Shown in pieces: positions 35,342 through 44,543 of a stretch of DNA of 64,000 bases. Numbering within the stretch: the first letter of the stretch is position 1; every line of letters starts with the position of its first letter. A program made the translations under genes and the position numbers. The stretch is from Ascidiaceihabitans sp. (GTDB taxonomy: Bacteria; Pseudomonadota; Alphaproteobacteria; Rhodobacterales; Rhodobacteraceae): assembly GCA_028825475.1 (NCBI GenBank), contig JAPKAB010000001.1, forward strand, positions 1 through 64,000, in the 5' to 3' direction. The notes below the pieces were generated by a model. The model searched no databases, was not told the DNA's origin, and saw only the letters and a list, made by a program, of their open reading frames with translations.

Positions 35342-35371
35342 AAGGGAAAGGCCAACCAGCTTTTCTCTTAT
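35342..35371 (+). terminator. possible terminator after trxB
   Basis: AAGGGAAAGGC (35342-35352) can pair with GCTTTTCTCTT (35359-35369) with G-T pairs allowed. Only a short T-rich stretch follows. Confidence 0.4.
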
Positions 35372-35434
35372 TCGTTTGTCGAACTAAGGATATAGAAAAT
35401 CGGCCAACGGGTCTCCAGATCAGCTATATTGCGT

Positions 35435-35578
35435 ATGAAAGAGCGGTTTTTCGGTGACGATCCGCATTTTTATGGATTTTATGCCCCCATTGCTAGACTT
35501 TTGCCACATTCAGAGCTTATCCCCGCGCCTGAGAAGCCAAACAATTTGGCACAGGCAAAAACGAGACGTTTATTATGA
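35435..35578 (+). CDS. possible 47-residue leader ORF coupled to sat/cysC
   Basis: ATG 35435 opens a frame encoding MKERFFGDDPHFYGFYAPIA, then RLLPHSELIPAPEKPNNLAQ and AKTRRLL, and ends in TGA at 35576-35578, overlapping the ATG of the next gene (35575). Such an ATGA overlap usually means translational coupling, and sat/cysC itself has no clear ribosome site, which fits. The codon use resembles neighbouring genes, but this frame also lacks an obvious Shine-Dalgarno sequence. It may be a real small protein or a regulatory leader peptide. I do not recognise it. Confidence 0.5.
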   Translation: MKERFFGDDPHFYGFYAPIARLLPHSELIPAPEKPNNLAQAKTRRLL

Positions 35579-37293
35579 CCATGTTGAGTAACCTAGCTCC
35601 TATCCCAGAGCTTTATGTATCTTATGACTCTGCGCAAAAGCTAAAAGTGGAAGCTGGTGAACTAACCAGTCACGATCTTTCACCGCGCCAGATTTGCGAT
35701 CTTGAGCTATTGATGAACGGCGGCTTCAACCCGCTCAAAGGCTTCCTATCCGAGGATGACTACAACGGTGTCGTAGACAACATGCGGCTTACAACGGGCG
35801 AGCTTTGGCCAATGCCAATCACGCTCGATGTTTCTGATGATTTTGCTGCATCCATTAAAATCGGCCAAGATATAGCTTTGCGCGATCAAGAAGGCGTTAT
35901 TCTGGGCACAATGACGATCACTGACCGTTGGGAGCCAAACAAAGCCAAAGAAGCCGAAAAGGTATTTGGCGCGGACGACGATGCGCACCCCGCTGTAAAC
36001 TATCTGCACAACCAAGCAGGCAAGATCTACTTGGGCGGTCCAGTCACTGGTATCCAGCAACCGGTTCACTATGATTTCCGTGCAAAGCGCGACACACCAA
36101 ATGAATTGCGTGCCTATTTCCGCAAGATGGGCTGGCGCAAAGTTGTGGCCTTCCAAACCCGCAACCCATTGCACCGCGCACACCAAGAGCTGACATTTCG
36201 CGCCGCACGTGAGGCACAAGCAAACCTTTTGATCCACCCTGTTGTTGGCCTGACCAAGCCAGGCGACGTTGATCACTTCACACGCGTACGCTGCTACGAA
36301 GCTGTGCTGGACAAGTATCCACAAGCAACGACATCGATGTCCCTACTGAACCTCGCAATGCGTATGGCAGGCCCACGCGAGGCTGTTTGGCATGGCTTGA
36401 TCCGCAAAAACCACGGCTGCACACACTTTATCGTTGGTCGCGACCACGCGGGTCCTGGTTCGAATTCACAAGGTGAAGATTTTTACGGTGCCTATGATGC
36501 GCAGGACATGTTCCGTGAGCATCAAGAAGAAATGGGCATCGAAATGGTCGATTTCAAACATATGGTTTGGGTTGCTGAACGCGCCCAGTACGAAGCCATT
36601 GATGAGATCGAAGATAAAGATAACGTCACTATCTTGAATATTTCTGGTACGGAATTGCGCCGTCGCTTGTCTGAGGGCCTTGAAATCCCAGAATGGTTCT
36701 CATTTCCAGAGGTGGTTAAAGAGCTACGTCGCACCAAACCGCCACGCTCCAAGCAAGGGTTCACAGTGTTCTTCACTGGCTTCTCTGGCTCAGGTAAATC
36801 CACCATAGCGAACGCCTTGATGGTTAAGCTGATGGAAATGGGTGGCCGCCCCGTGACGCTTTTGGATGGTGATATTGTTCGTAAAAACCTTTCATCCGAG
36901 TTAGGTTTCTCTAAAGAGCACCGCGACCTGAACATCCGCCGTATCGGTTATGTTGCCTCAGAGATCACCAAAAATGGTGGTATCGCGATCTGTGCGCCAA
37001 TCGCGCCATACGCAACAACCCGTCGCGCCGTGCGTGAAGACGTTGAATCATTTGGTGCTTTCCTTGAAATTCACGTTGCGACATCAATTGAGGAATGTGA
37101 AAAGCGCGATCGCAAAGGTCTTTATAAACTGGCGCGTGAAGGTAAAATCAAAGAATTCACAGGGATTTCTGACCCATACGACGTTCCAGAAAACCCAGAG
37201 CTAAGTGTTGAGACATTGAATGTAGATGTGGACACATGTGCACACCAAGTTTTGTTGAAACTCGAAAGCATGGGCCTGATCGCCGCTGAATAA
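35575..37293 (+). CDS. bifunctional sulfate adenylyltransferase / APS kinase
   Basis: A fused enzyme of 572 residues that makes APS from ATP and sulfate and then phosphorylates it to PAPS. The first part (about 1-390) is an ATP sulfurylase of the single-chain type: PUA-like N-terminus, QTRNPLHRAHQ with H200 and H203, and VGRDHAGPGSN. The second part (about 395-572) is an APS kinase with P-loop TGFSGSGKST and the LDGDIVRKNLSSELGFSKEH region. It is used for assimilation or for supplying PAPS, for instance to a sulfotransferase such as the one at 8486. A bidirectional terminator follows. Confidence 0.97.
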   Translation: MTMLSNLAPIPELYVSYDSAQKLKVEAGELTSHDLSPRQICDLELLMNGGFNPLKGFLSEDDYNGVVDNMRLTTGELWPMPITLDVSDDFAASIKIGQDIALRDQEGVILGTMTITDRWEPNKAKEAEKVFGADDDAHPAVNYLHNQAGKIYLGGPVTGIQQPVHYDFRAKRDTPNELRAYFRKMGWRKVVAFQTRNPLHRAHQELTFRAAREAQANLLIHPVVGLTKPGDVDHFTRVRCYEAVLDKYPQATTSMSLLNLAMRMAGPREAVWHGLIRKNHGCTHFIVGRDHAGPGSNSQGEDFYGAYDAQDMFREHQEEMGIEMVDFKHMVWVAERAQYEAIDEIEDKDNVTILNISGTELRRRLSEGLEIPEWFSFPEVVKELRRTKPPRSKQGFTVFFTGFSGSGKSTIANALMVKLMEMGGRPVTLLDGDIVRKNLSSELGFSKEHRDLNIRRIGYVASEITKNGGIAICAPIAPYATTRRAVREDVESFGAFLEIHVATSIEECEKRDRKGLYKLAREGKIKEFTGISDPYDVPENPELSVETLNVDVDTCAHQVLLKLESMGLIAAE

Positions 37294-37314
37294 GCTGCGG
37301 TTCCAGACAATTAG

Positions 37315-37345
37315 AAAAGGGCAGAGGTTTCTCTGCCCTTTTTTG
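37315..37345. terminator. bidirectional terminator, sat/cysC and phzF
   Basis: AAAAGGGCAGAG (37315-37326) and CTCTGCCCTTTT (37331-37342) are perfect 12-bp arms around GTTT, with T on the right and A on the left, so it can serve both convergent genes. Confidence 0.93.
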
Positions 37346-38236
37346 TTAGATCGGCAAATGCACAGTTCCGGACATCAGCACGAAACCTTCGCCTGAAACG
37401 TCCACACCTGTGATCCCATCGCGTGGCCCCGACACCTTTACCTGCGCCTGCCCCGCACGGCCCATTCCATGTCCCTGCTCTGCAACGAATGTTGGTTCGG
37501 TGATCAAACCGTTTGCCCACATATAGGCCGCCATCGCGCCCGTTGCCGAACCTGTGAACGGATCTTCAAGCGGGCTTGGTGGAGCCAATAGAAGGCGCGA
37601 GAATGTATCACCCTCAGGCGTAGCTCCTTCTTGAACAACCCAAAACGGCTCCATAATATCATTAGCGGTTTGCCCAAGATGCGCATTGTACCGCCCCAAT
37701 GCATCTAAATTGAGGGACGCACGCTTGAGTGCATCAACTGACTTTAGAACAGTGATGCAAAACGGCAATCCAGTAGACACAACTTGCGGCTCGCCGACGA
37801 TGTCATCGGCTGTTAACCCACCCACTGCTGCAACTATATCAGCAGGAACTTTGGGTCCAAACTTTGGTGCAATCTGGGTCATCTGTATATTGTCCCCTTC
37901 AACAATGATGGAGACCAACCCAGCCAAAGTTTCCAAAACCAAAGGTCCCTCACCAATCAAACCACGACTACGCATAGCGGCAACTGTTGCGATTGTGGGG
38001 TGGCCAGCAAACGGAATCTCACGGCTGGCAAGAAAGTACCGCACTTTTATGTCCGCAACGTCAGACGGTCCGGTAAACGTGCATTCAACCAATGATGTCT
38101 CACGTACATAACTTAGGCACGTATCCACACTTAACTCTGCACCGCCATGAACCACTGCACACCCGTTGCCTCCAAATGGCTTGTTGGTGAATGCATCGAT
38201 CCAGTCGAACTCAAATGATTTCAATATGTTCGTCAT
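37346..38236 (-). CDS. PhzF family isomerase/epimerase-like protein
   Basis: A 296-residue protein with the two-lobed diaminopimelate-epimerase fold of the PhzF family: FDWIDAFTNKPFGGNGCAVV, the catalytic glutamate in RETSLVECTF, IPFAGHPTIATVAAM and DPFTGSATGAMAAYM. The first PhzF is an isomerase in phenazine synthesis, but most homologues act on other, unknown substrates; no phenazine genes are here. It starts 2 bp after the stop of the gluzincin gene and is its operon partner. Confidence 0.92.
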   Translation of the reverse strand: MTNILKSFEFDWIDAFTNKPFGGNGCAVVHGGAELSVDTCLSYVRETSLVECTFTGPSDVADIKVRYFLASREIPFAGHPTIATVAAMRSRGLIGEGPLVLETLAGLVSIIVEGDNIQMTQIAPKFGPKVPADIVAAVGGLTADDIVGEPQVVSTGLPFCITVLKSVDALKRASLNLDALGRYNAHLGQTANDIMEPFWVVQEGATPEGDTFSRLLLAPPSPLEDPFTGSATGAMAAYMWANGLITEPTFVAEQGHGMGRAGQAQVKVSGPRDGITGVDVSGEGFVLMSGTVHLPI

Positions 38237-38238
38237 CC

Positions 38239-39135
38239 TTATTGTCCTTTTACATATTCTTTGGCCGCGGCGAAATCACGGCGAATTCGTTCAAAGTCTG
38301 CTTCGAATTTGTAAAAGGACAAGCCAAAGACCTTTTCAAATGCAACGTCACGATCCTTGGTTTGCCCCAAGACAGTGAAGTACTCCAACAAATCTTCAGG
38401 TCTATTACGTTGCGCCAAAACAAATGCGGCAAACCGCGCTGTACCATAGCCGCCACGTCCTTTTGTACTTCCCGTTTCGGTTAATTGCGCTAGCGTCAAT
38501 CGACTACGGCGTGCACGTGTCTGCATGTTAAACAACGTTTGATCTGCAGTATCGGCCGCGTCCTGCCCTAGAAGTTGAATGCTGTAAATCCGCTCGAACA
38601 CTTCGGCGGTTCCCTCGACCATCCAACTTGGGCCAAGCAATAATTCTTTGGTGCCGTTTATCCGCTGGGGCGGATCATCATTTGCCAACTGGTATTGTAA
38701 TTGATGAGTGAATTCATGGGCTAAGATTGGAGGCAGTCGTTGCTCAATTGAGGCCAACCATCTGCGATCATACGCCTTCGGTTTCAGCCAGCACATAACA
38801 GTATAAGAACGATTAGCCGCGGCACCAATCGGTTTTTCATAACACAACTTACCGACATCAACGGGCGACGATCGTTGCCTCCGCCCCATCTCCTTTAAGG
38901 CTTTGGAAAGATGCACATTTAACAAACTTGGATCACTAGTGCCAATCAGCGCAATTGGATTTTCGATACTTTGCCCAAAGGTCTCAGCAAAAAATATGCG
39001 AACATCTTTGTCCGCTTTCGCCAACATTTCTGTTTTCAGCGCTTTGGCGTCTTCATCCGTGAAAATCAGAGACGCATTTTGGCCAAATGTTGGCGTTGCA
39101 AAAAGCCAAACCAAACATATAAGCCAGCGCATCAT
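38239..39135 (-). CDS. putative secreted zinc peptidase (gluzincin, MA-like)
   Basis: The 298-residue product begins with a signal peptide (MMRWLICLVWLFATPTFGQ, cut near residue 19). The zinc site is AHEFTHQL with H140, E141 and H144, and WMVEGTAEVFE supplies a third ligand E174, the HExxH...E arrangement of gluzincins with a peptidase-MA-like fold. It should act in the periplasm. Two cysteines (C98, C115) could form a disulfide. It is cotranscribed with phzF, and its start is 5 bp from the end of the DUF1150 gene, so all four minus-strand genes from hsp20 to phzF may be one operon. Confidence 0.82.
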   Translation of the reverse strand: MMRWLICLVWLFATPTFGQNASLIFTDEDAKALKTEMLAKADKDVRIFFAETFGQSIENPIALIGTSDPSLLNVHLSKALKEMGRRQRSSPVDVGKLCYEKPIGAAANRSYTVMCWLKPKAYDRRWLASIEQRLPPILAHEFTHQLQYQLANDDPPQRINGTKELLLGPSWMVEGTAEVFERIYSIQLLGQDAADTADQTLFNMQTRARRSRLTLAQLTETGSTKGRGGYGTARFAAFVLAQRNRPEDLLEYFTVLGQTKDRDVAFEKVFGLSFYKFEADFERIRRDFAAAKEYVKGQ

Positions 39136-39140
39136 CCCGT

Positions 39141-39377
39141 TTAGTGCAACGGTTGGGGACTATAGTCATGCTGACGGGCAAGCGCGAAGGCAAGGCGACG
39201 ATCACCAACCAACGCCAATTGCTTACCATCGGCATCGTGAACTGCGAATAATTTCTTAACGCCGTCGACTTGGTTCTGAACTTCACTTGGTAAATCGCTC
39301 ACCAACACTGATTTCACGTAAACCATCCGGTCAGTATCAACTGACAGCTCTTCGTCGAAGTTATATTCTGAATGCAT
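39141..39377 (-). CDS. DUF1150 family protein
   Basis: A 78-residue acidic protein (MHSEYNFDEELSVDTDRMVY, then LFAVHDADGKQLALVGDRRL and AFALARQHDYSPQPLH). The end motif DGxxLALVGDRxxAFxLARQ is diagnostic of DUF1150, a small family of alphaproteobacteria found next to small heat-shock genes, as it is here, 3 bp after hsp20. A function in proteostasis is suggested only by this constant association. Confidence 0.9.
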   Translation of the reverse strand: MHSEYNFDEELSVDTDRMVYVKSVLVSDLPSEVQNQVDGVKKLFAVHDADGKQLALVGDRRLAFALARQHDYSPQPLH

Positions 39378-39380
39378 GAC

Positions 39381-39794
39381 TTATCCTTTCTTAATGTTGA
39401 TCGTCTGGACCACTGTTTCAGCTTTGGCCTGTGTCAAATCGATATGCAGCAGCCCATTTTCCATAACGGCTTCGCCCACATCAACACCTTCAGCCAATAC
39501 AAATGAGCGTTGAAATTGGCGTGATGCGATTCCGCGATGCAGGAACACGCGGCCCTCAACGTCATCTGTGTTTCGTCCGCGAATTACCAACTGGCGATCC
39601 TCAACGGTAATTGCCAATTCATCTTCGGCAAAACCAGCCACGGCCAATGTAATACGATAAGAACGATCAGAGCTTTGTTCGATATTGAACGGTGGATAGC
39701 CCTCATTTCCAGTTTTGGCAGTGCGTTCCAGCAATCGTTCAAGTTGTTCGAAACCCAACATATGAGGGTACGAAGCAAGGGTCATTTTGGTCAT
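39381..39794 (-). CDS. Hsp20 family small heat-shock protein
   Basis: A 137-residue alpha-crystallin-type chaperone. The alpha-crystallin domain spans about 35-125 with YRITLAVAGFAEDELAITVE, QLVIRGRN and ENGLLHIDL, and the C-terminal anchoring part ends VVQTINIKKG. The N-terminus SYPHMLGFEQLERLLERTAK is like that of IbpA/IbpB. It holds unfolding proteins for later refolding. No clear RpoH promoter was recognised by eye upstream. The DUF1150 gene follows directly. Confidence 0.95.
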   Translation of the reverse strand: MTKMTLASYPHMLGFEQLERLLERTAKTGNEGYPPFNIEQSSDRSYRITLAVAGFAEDELAITVEDRQLVIRGRNTDDVEGRVFLHRGIASRQFQRSFVLAEGVDVGEAVMENGLLHIDLTQAKAETVVQTINIKKG

Positions 39795-39968
39795 GCGACA
39801 CGTCCTTCTAATTAAGCGACAGTCAATTTAGGCCCCAAATCATGGCGACCTTCTTGTATGAATATGGGAAGGAATTAACCGCCCGACAAGACCTTTGATG
39901 AAATACCTATGCGTAGCCTTTTCAACACCTTATATTGAAACCTTCAAATACGAGTTAGAATCAGCGCA

Positions 39969-40193
39969 ATGAACGATCAATCAGACATATCCATGAAAAC
40001 CGACGACGTGTTACGCGTTGAATTGGAGGTGTTTCGTACGGACCATCGCGCATTGGATGAAGCGATCAGCCAATTGGTTGAGGCCGGAACTAGCGATCAA
40101 TTGACCTTACGGCGCCTCAAAAAGCAAAAACTATGGCTTAAGGACCGGATCACGGTGATCGAAGATCGGCTGACCCCAGATATTATCGCTTAA
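39969..40193 (+). CDS. YdcH family protein (DUF465)
   Basis: A 74-residue protein made of two helices forming a hairpin: [20 protein letters not shown] and [20 protein letters not shown]. The HRALDEAI and [12 protein letters not shown] motifs match DUF465/YdcH, small helical proteins of unknown function that are widespread in proteobacteria. It lies 84 bp before purE on the same strand, an arrangement typical for alphaproteobacteria. Confidence 0.9.
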   Translation: MNDQSDISMKTDDVLRVELEVFRTDHRALDEAISQLVEAGTSDQLTLRRLKKQKLWLKDRITVIEDRLTPDIIA

Positions 40194-40276
40194 TTTTTGC
40201 TAGCTGTGCCTCTCAGCATTGCCTCGAACGTCCATCCCGCTATAGTGCCTGCTTCGCCAAACAGGGGCTTACCAAC

Positions 40277-40783
40277 ATGACACAGCACTCAACTACTGCA
40301 CCAATCAAAGTCGGCATTATCATGGGCAGCCAATCAGATTGGCCAACTATGCGTGAAGCCGCTGATATTCTTGATCAACTGGGCGTCCCTTATGAGGCCA
40401 AGATCGTTTCGGCGCACCGTACGCCTGATCGGTTGTGGGAGTATGGCAAGACTGCTGTTGATCGTGGGTTGCAGGTTATTATTGCTGGTGCTGGAGGTGC
40501 AGCTCATCTTCCAGGTATGATGGCCTCCAAAACCCGTGTGCCTGTTGTTGGTGTACCTGTTCAAACCAAGGCTCTCTCAGGTGTAGATTCCCTGTATTCA
40601 ATACTACAAATGCCACGTGGGTTTCCCGTTGCGACTATGGCAATTGGCGGCGCGGGCGCAACCAATGCCGCGTTAATGGCCGCTGGTATTCTGGCCCTTC
40701 AGGACCCTGAATTGGCCACCCGTTTAGACACATGGCGCAATGACTTGTCCGCCTCAATTCCGGATGTACCCACTGATGACTGA
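40277..40783 (+). CDS. purE: 5-(carboxyamino)imidazole ribonucleotide mutase
   Basis: PurE converts N5-CAIR to CAIR in purine synthesis. The 168-residue class I protein has [26 protein letters not shown] and [16 protein letters not shown], the substrate-binding loops of the octameric enzyme. Its TGA stop overlaps the purK start by eight bases, which fits the need for equal amounts of the two enzymes, since N5-CAIR is unstable. Confidence 0.97.
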   Translation: MTQHSTTAPIKVGIIMGSQSDWPTMREAADILDQLGVPYEAKIVSAHRTPDRLWEYGKTAVDRGLQVIIAGAGGAAHLPGMMASKTRVPVVGVPVQTKALSGVDSLYSILQMPRGFPVATMAIGGAGATNAALMAAGILALQDPELATRLDTWRNDLSASIPDVPTDD

Positions 40784-41840
40784 TACTTTGACAACCGGCG
40801 CAACGATCGGAATTTTGGGCGGTGGCCAACTGGGCCGCATGTTAAGTGTGGCAGCAAGCCGCTTAGGATTCAAAACCCATATCTTTGAACCTGGGGCTAA
40901 CCCGCCTGCTGGTGAAGTCGCTGATCGTGTCACGACTGCTGCATATGAAGATGCTGATGCTTTGCATGCCTTTGCCGCTGATGTCGATGTAATCACCTAT
41001 GAGTTCGAAAATGTCCCGACTTCCGCTCTCGACTTACTTGAAACTTTGCGCCCAATTCGTCCAGGTCGCGAAGCCTTGCGCATCTCGCAAGATCGCTTAA
41101 CCGAAAAGAACTTCTTGCAAAGCCTTGGGTTAAGCGTCGCACCGTTCGCTGACATTCCCGATGAATCAGCATTAGCAACTGCAATGAATAGCATTGGTGC
41201 CCCCTCCATCCTAAAAACGCGCCGGTTTGGCTATGACGGAAAAGGCCAGGCGCGGATTATGAAGGCTGACGACGCGTCTAATGCGTTCAAAGACATGGCA
41301 GGCAATGCAGCAGTGTTAGAGGGCTTTGTTAGCTTTTCGCACGAAGTATCAGTCATTGCGGCACGCAGTGTTACAGGCGAAGTGGCATGCTATGATCCCG
41401 GCGAAAACATACACCGCAATGGTATTTTGCATACGACCACAATCCCTGCCCGTCTCTCTCCAAGCATGCGAACAGATGCTATCCTAATCGCTGCAAACAT
41501 TTTGAATGCACTGGATTACGTTGGCGTTTTAGGCGTCGAATTGTTCGTCACCCAAAACGGATTGATCGTGAACGAAATCGCACCGCGCGTACATAATTCG
41601 GGCCACTGGACACAAAATGGCTGTGCAGTTGATCAGTTTGAACAGCATATTCGCGCCGTTGCAGGTTGGAGCTTGGGCGATGGGAAACGTCACTCTGACG
41701 TTGTAATGGAAAACCTAATTGGTCGCGACATGGACCGCGTACCTACGCTTGCTGCTGAACCAAATACAGCACTGCATCTATATGGCAAAGCAGAGGTGAA
41801 AACCGATCGTAAGATGGGTCACTTTAATCGCATCAAATAA
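40776..41840 (+). CDS. purK: 5-(carboxyamino)imidazole ribonucleotide synthase
   Basis: PurK uses ATP and bicarbonate to make N5-CAIR from AIR, which PurE then uses. I choose ATG 40776 ([20 protein letters not shown]) since this gives the standard N-terminus eight bases inside purE; the frame upstream to 40740 is not needed. The 354-residue ATP-grasp enzyme shows [35 protein letters not shown] and [15 protein letters not shown]. Confidence 0.97.
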   Translation: MTDTLTTGATIGILGGGQLGRMLSVAASRLGFKTHIFEPGANPPAGEVADRVTTAAYEDADALHAFAADVDVITYEFENVPTSALDLLETLRPIRPGREALRISQDRLTEKNFLQSLGLSVAPFADIPDESALATAMNSIGAPSILKTRRFGYDGKGQARIMKADDASNAFKDMAGNAAVLEGFVSFSHEVSVIAARSVTGEVACYDPGENIHRNGILHTTTIPARLSPSMRTDAILIAANILNALDYVGVLGVELFVTQNGLIVNEIAPRVHNSGHWTQNGCAVDQFEQHIRAVAGWSLGDGKRHSDVVMENLIGRDMDRVPTLAAEPNTALHLYGKAEVKTDRKMGHFNRIK

Positions 41841-41881
41841 TGAGTAACGTTCGTAGGTTAGTGCGCCGCAAGCAGCAGCCT

Positions 41882-42652
41882 TCAGCGTTCTACGTTCGGA
41901 TTGCCCTTTAGGCAGTCAAATCCTTCGCAACCCAAGCGCTCAAGCAATGCATCTGCCCAACTAATGGACGGATCAAAAGCACTCGTTTCTAGGAACAGGA
42001 TCGTCTCAGTGATAACCCTGGGGTTGTTCATCATAAATGTGTGTGTCACAGGCAAAATGATATGATCTTTCATGCCAGCAACAACAGTTGAACTCACAGC
42101 AACTTTGCCGTCATCGGCACCGGGCAAAAGCCTAGAAAAATAGACGTTAAGCGATTGATCACCCGCAATTACACCAACAGGATAGTCGACTGCGGGTAAG
42201 GACAGGGGCAGGCTTTCTTTGCCTGTGCCTAACTGTAGCCCAGCAGGTCCATTGATTTGATCGAAGATAAACAGACCTGAAAACGCATCAACAATTTCAC
42301 TGCCCTTGTTAGGTGGAGCCAACATAACAACACGGCCAAGGTTTTCGGGGCGATTTCGGTTCAGCCAATCACGTACCAAAATCCCTCCCATTGAGTGGGT
42401 CACAAAGTTAATTTGACCGTCAGGACAGGATGCAACGGCCGCAGGAATGGTTGCATCTGCCAAGTCAGAAATAGTTGCTTTGGTTGAAGGATAACCAGGG
42501 CGCACCACTGAATATCCGTCGGCTTCAAGAGCAGTCTCCATCAGCGCAAAAGAGGATTCCGTGCGCGCCAACCCATGGATTAATACGACGCAATTGGCTG
42601 CCGCAGGTCCGGCGCAGCTCAATGCTATTAGAATGGCAAAGACTTGTTTCAT
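41882..42652 (-). CDS. secreted alpha/beta hydrolase (lipase-like)
   Basis: The 256-residue product has a signal peptide (MKQVFAILIALSCAGPAAA) and then the lipase start VVLIHGLARTESSF. The nucleophile elbow is THSMGG with S87, followed by LVRDWLNRNR and VVMLAPPNKGSEI, as in PGAP1-like and triacylglycerol lipase families. The histidine is probably in PVTHTFMMNN. It should be periplasmic or secreted. It is divergent from the Nudix gene. Confidence 0.85.
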   Translation of the reverse strand: MKQVFAILIALSCAGPAAANCVVLIHGLARTESSFALMETALEADGYSVVRPGYPSTKATISDLADATIPAAVASCPDGQINFVTHSMGGILVRDWLNRNRPENLGRVVMLAPPNKGSEIVDAFSGLFIFDQINGPAGLQLGTGKESLPLSLPAVDYPVGVIAGDQSLNVYFSRLLPGADDGKVAVSSTVVAGMKDHIILPVTHTFMMNNPRVITETILFLETSAFDPSISWADALLERLGCEGFDCLKGNPNVER

Positions 42653-42725
42653 AATGATGCAGATAGACCTTCATGCCTTCACATGGAATGGTGGTGCGTC
42701 ATTCATTCGCACTGGAACCTAAGAA

Positions 42726-43181
42726 ATGTCAGAAAAGCCACCTCGGGTCGCCGTTCGTGCGATCATCATCCACGAAGATCGATTGCTCTTGGTCAACGCA
42801 TGGGCTGGGCAGAAAAGCCCGCTGATGTGTACGCCTGGTGGTGGTGTGAATATTGGAACCAGTTTGCCAGAGAACTTAAAACGAGAGGTTTTTGAAGAAA
42901 CAGGGCTAGACATAATAGTTGGCGCACCTGCCCTTGTGAACGAATTTCACATGCCAGAAAATAACTTCCATCAAGTCGAGGTATTCTTTCGCTGCACACT
43001 TGATGGAAAAACAAGCATCGCGGACGACTGGAAAGACCTAGAGAATATCGTGAACAGACATATTTGGGTGAATGAGGCAGAATTGGCCGAAACGATGCAC
43101 AAACCGTCCAGTTTAGGGCGCGTGGCTTTTGATCCCAATTGTGACCTTATGTACGACCCACTTGAATTGATCGTTTCGTAA
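42726..43181 (+). CDS. Nudix hydrolase with variant Nudix box
   Basis: A 151-residue Nudix protein. The box reads GGVNIGTSLPENLKREVFEE followed by TGLDI. The REVFEETG metal-binding core is intact, but the glutamate normally in the first half (GX5E) is a threonine. Such changes occur in active members. The substrate, a nucleoside diphosphate linked to another moiety, cannot be told. The 3' end overlaps that of the convergent EamA gene by 35 bp. Confidence 0.88.
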   Translation: MSEKPPRVAVRAIIIHEDRLLLVNAWAGQKSPLMCTPGGGVNIGTSLPENLKREVFEETGLDIIVGAPALVNEFHMPENNFHQVEVFFRCTLDGKTSIADDWKDLENIVNRHIWVNEAELAETMHKPSSLGRVAFDPNCDLMYDPLELIVS

Positions 43182-43995
43182 CCGCGAGTCCAATACCGCC
43201 GACAACAAATCCCGCAGCGACAATCACTGTAATGCTAATAACTTCGCCTAACAAAACTGCGCCCGCAACGATGGCGATGATGGGTACACTCAGCTGGACA
43301 ACCGCCGCTGTACTGGGATTCATTTGTGGGAGAATTGAATACCACAAGGCATAGCCTATTCCAGATGTAATTGCTCCCGCAAAAACTGCTAAAGCGACAC
43401 CAGTCACACTGATGTTCAGTGTTTGACCGATCAATAAAAGCAAGAGCAATGGCATAGCAAACAGGAAATTTGCTGCGGTTGACGCCAATGGGTTCTGTGA
43501 CCCGCGGCCAGCCAATGTATAAGCAGCCCAGCCAAGACCCGCGATCACCATAAGAGCGGTGCTACTAAAGGTGGCCACGCTACCTTCGCTTGGCCAAAGC
43601 GCAATCAATAAGCCAATAAAGGCAATGCTGGCTCCTATGAGCTCACGCTGTGTTGGTGTTTCTCCACGGATCGCTCCGTAGATGAACAGCGCCACTTGGA
43701 CGACCCCAAATAAAATCAACGCACCCAAACCTGCATCTAAACTGTCATATGCCAATGAAAATCCGATCATATAGGCAGCAAGTGACAAGGCACCCAGTAT
43801 GCGCGGTTTTTCCCAAAGCGGTAACTTTTCGCGACGGATCGCAAGCATTAGGCCCAAAGCAATCACCCCCGCAACGATCCGTACAGCTGCAAAGCTGGAC
43901 GGATCTATATGTCCCCCATCAAGCGCCATGCGGTTGAGGATTGAGTTGGATGCGAAGGCCATCATTGTGAGCGCTGTAATGAGAAATAATTTCAT
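43147..43995 (-). CDS. EamA/DMT family transporter
   Basis: A 282-residue membrane protein with ten hydrophobic helices in two EamA repeats; the second repeat ends with YALWYSILPQMNPSTAAVVQ and a PIIAIVAGAVLLGE block, hallmarks of the family. Such proteins export amino acids or other metabolites by proton antiport. It lies 93 bp after two tandem Lrp/AsnC genes on the same strand, which suggests a role in amino acid export under Lrp control, though this is inference. Confidence 0.92.
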   Translation of the reverse strand: MKLFLITALTMMAFASNSILNRMALDGGHIDPSSFAAVRIVAGVIALGLMLAIRREKLPLWEKPRILGALSLAAYMIGFSLAYDSLDAGLGALILFGVVQVALFIYGAIRGETPTQRELIGASIAFIGLLIALWPSEGSVATFSSTALMVIAGLGWAAYTLAGRGSQNPLASTAANFLFAMPLLLLLLIGQTLNISVTGVALAVFAGAITSGIGYALWYSILPQMNPSTAAVVQLSVPIIAIVAGAVLLGEVISITVIVAAGFVVGGIGLAVTKRSIQVGRT

Positions 43996-44087
43996 TCTTT
44001 GACCCTATGCGCCGAAGCAATGTGCGCCAAGGGCAACTTCTGTATTGATGCCCAATCAACAAAAAGTTGATCAGGGCGTGGAAGTGT

Positions 44088-44543
44088 TCAAAGTGGACCA
44101 GGAAGGCGTTCTTCACTCAGCAACACATTGGCCTCCACCTCACCTGCACCTGGCAAAGTCATGATACGTCGACGCAAAACTCTTTCGAAGTCGGACAAGT
44201 CCCGTGCAACAACCCGCAGGCGATAATCGTAGAAGCCCAACACGTGTTCGACTTTTTGAATTTCAGGGATCGCACTTACCGCTCTCTCGAAATCGTCCAG
44301 ACTCACCCGCCCTTTGGTAGCCAACTTAACGCCCAAGAACACTGTCACGCCAAACCCCAACGCCTCAGCATCCAGATGTAAACGCCGTCCTTTGATTGCG
44401 CCAGCCTCCTGCAATCGCCGAATTCGGCGCCAAGTGGCTGGTTGGGACATCCCAATCTCACGCCCTAACGCACCTGCGCTTTGATTGGCGTCACGCTGCA
44501 TCGCACGCAACAAGGCGCGATCGAAGTCATCAATCTCGATCAT
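44088..44543 (-). CDS. Lrp/AsnC family regulator (second of tandem pair)
   Basis: A 151-residue regulator: helix-turn-helix IDDFDRALLRAMQRDANQSA, GALGREIGMSQPATWRRIRRLQEAG and a RAM domain from about 65 (GVTVFLGVKLATKGRVSLDD, VEHVLGFYDYRLRVVARD). Its ATG overlaps the TGA of the first Lrp gene by four bases, so both are made from one transcript. The two differ clearly in sequence, which suggests they could form heterodimers or mixed octamers. Confidence 0.94.
   Translation of the reverse strand: MIEIDDFDRALLRAMQRDANQSAGALGREIGMSQPATWRRIRRLQEAGAIKGRRLHLDAEALGFGVTVFLGVKLATKGRVSLDDFERAVSAIPEIQKVEHVLGFYDYRLRVVARDLSDFERVLRRRIMTLPGAGEVEANVLLSEERLPGPL

Noticed and set aside
35317-35574. SAM or other riboswitch upstream of the SAT/APS kinase gene
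   Set aside because: No conserved riboswitch core was recognised; a leader ORF explains the sequence better.
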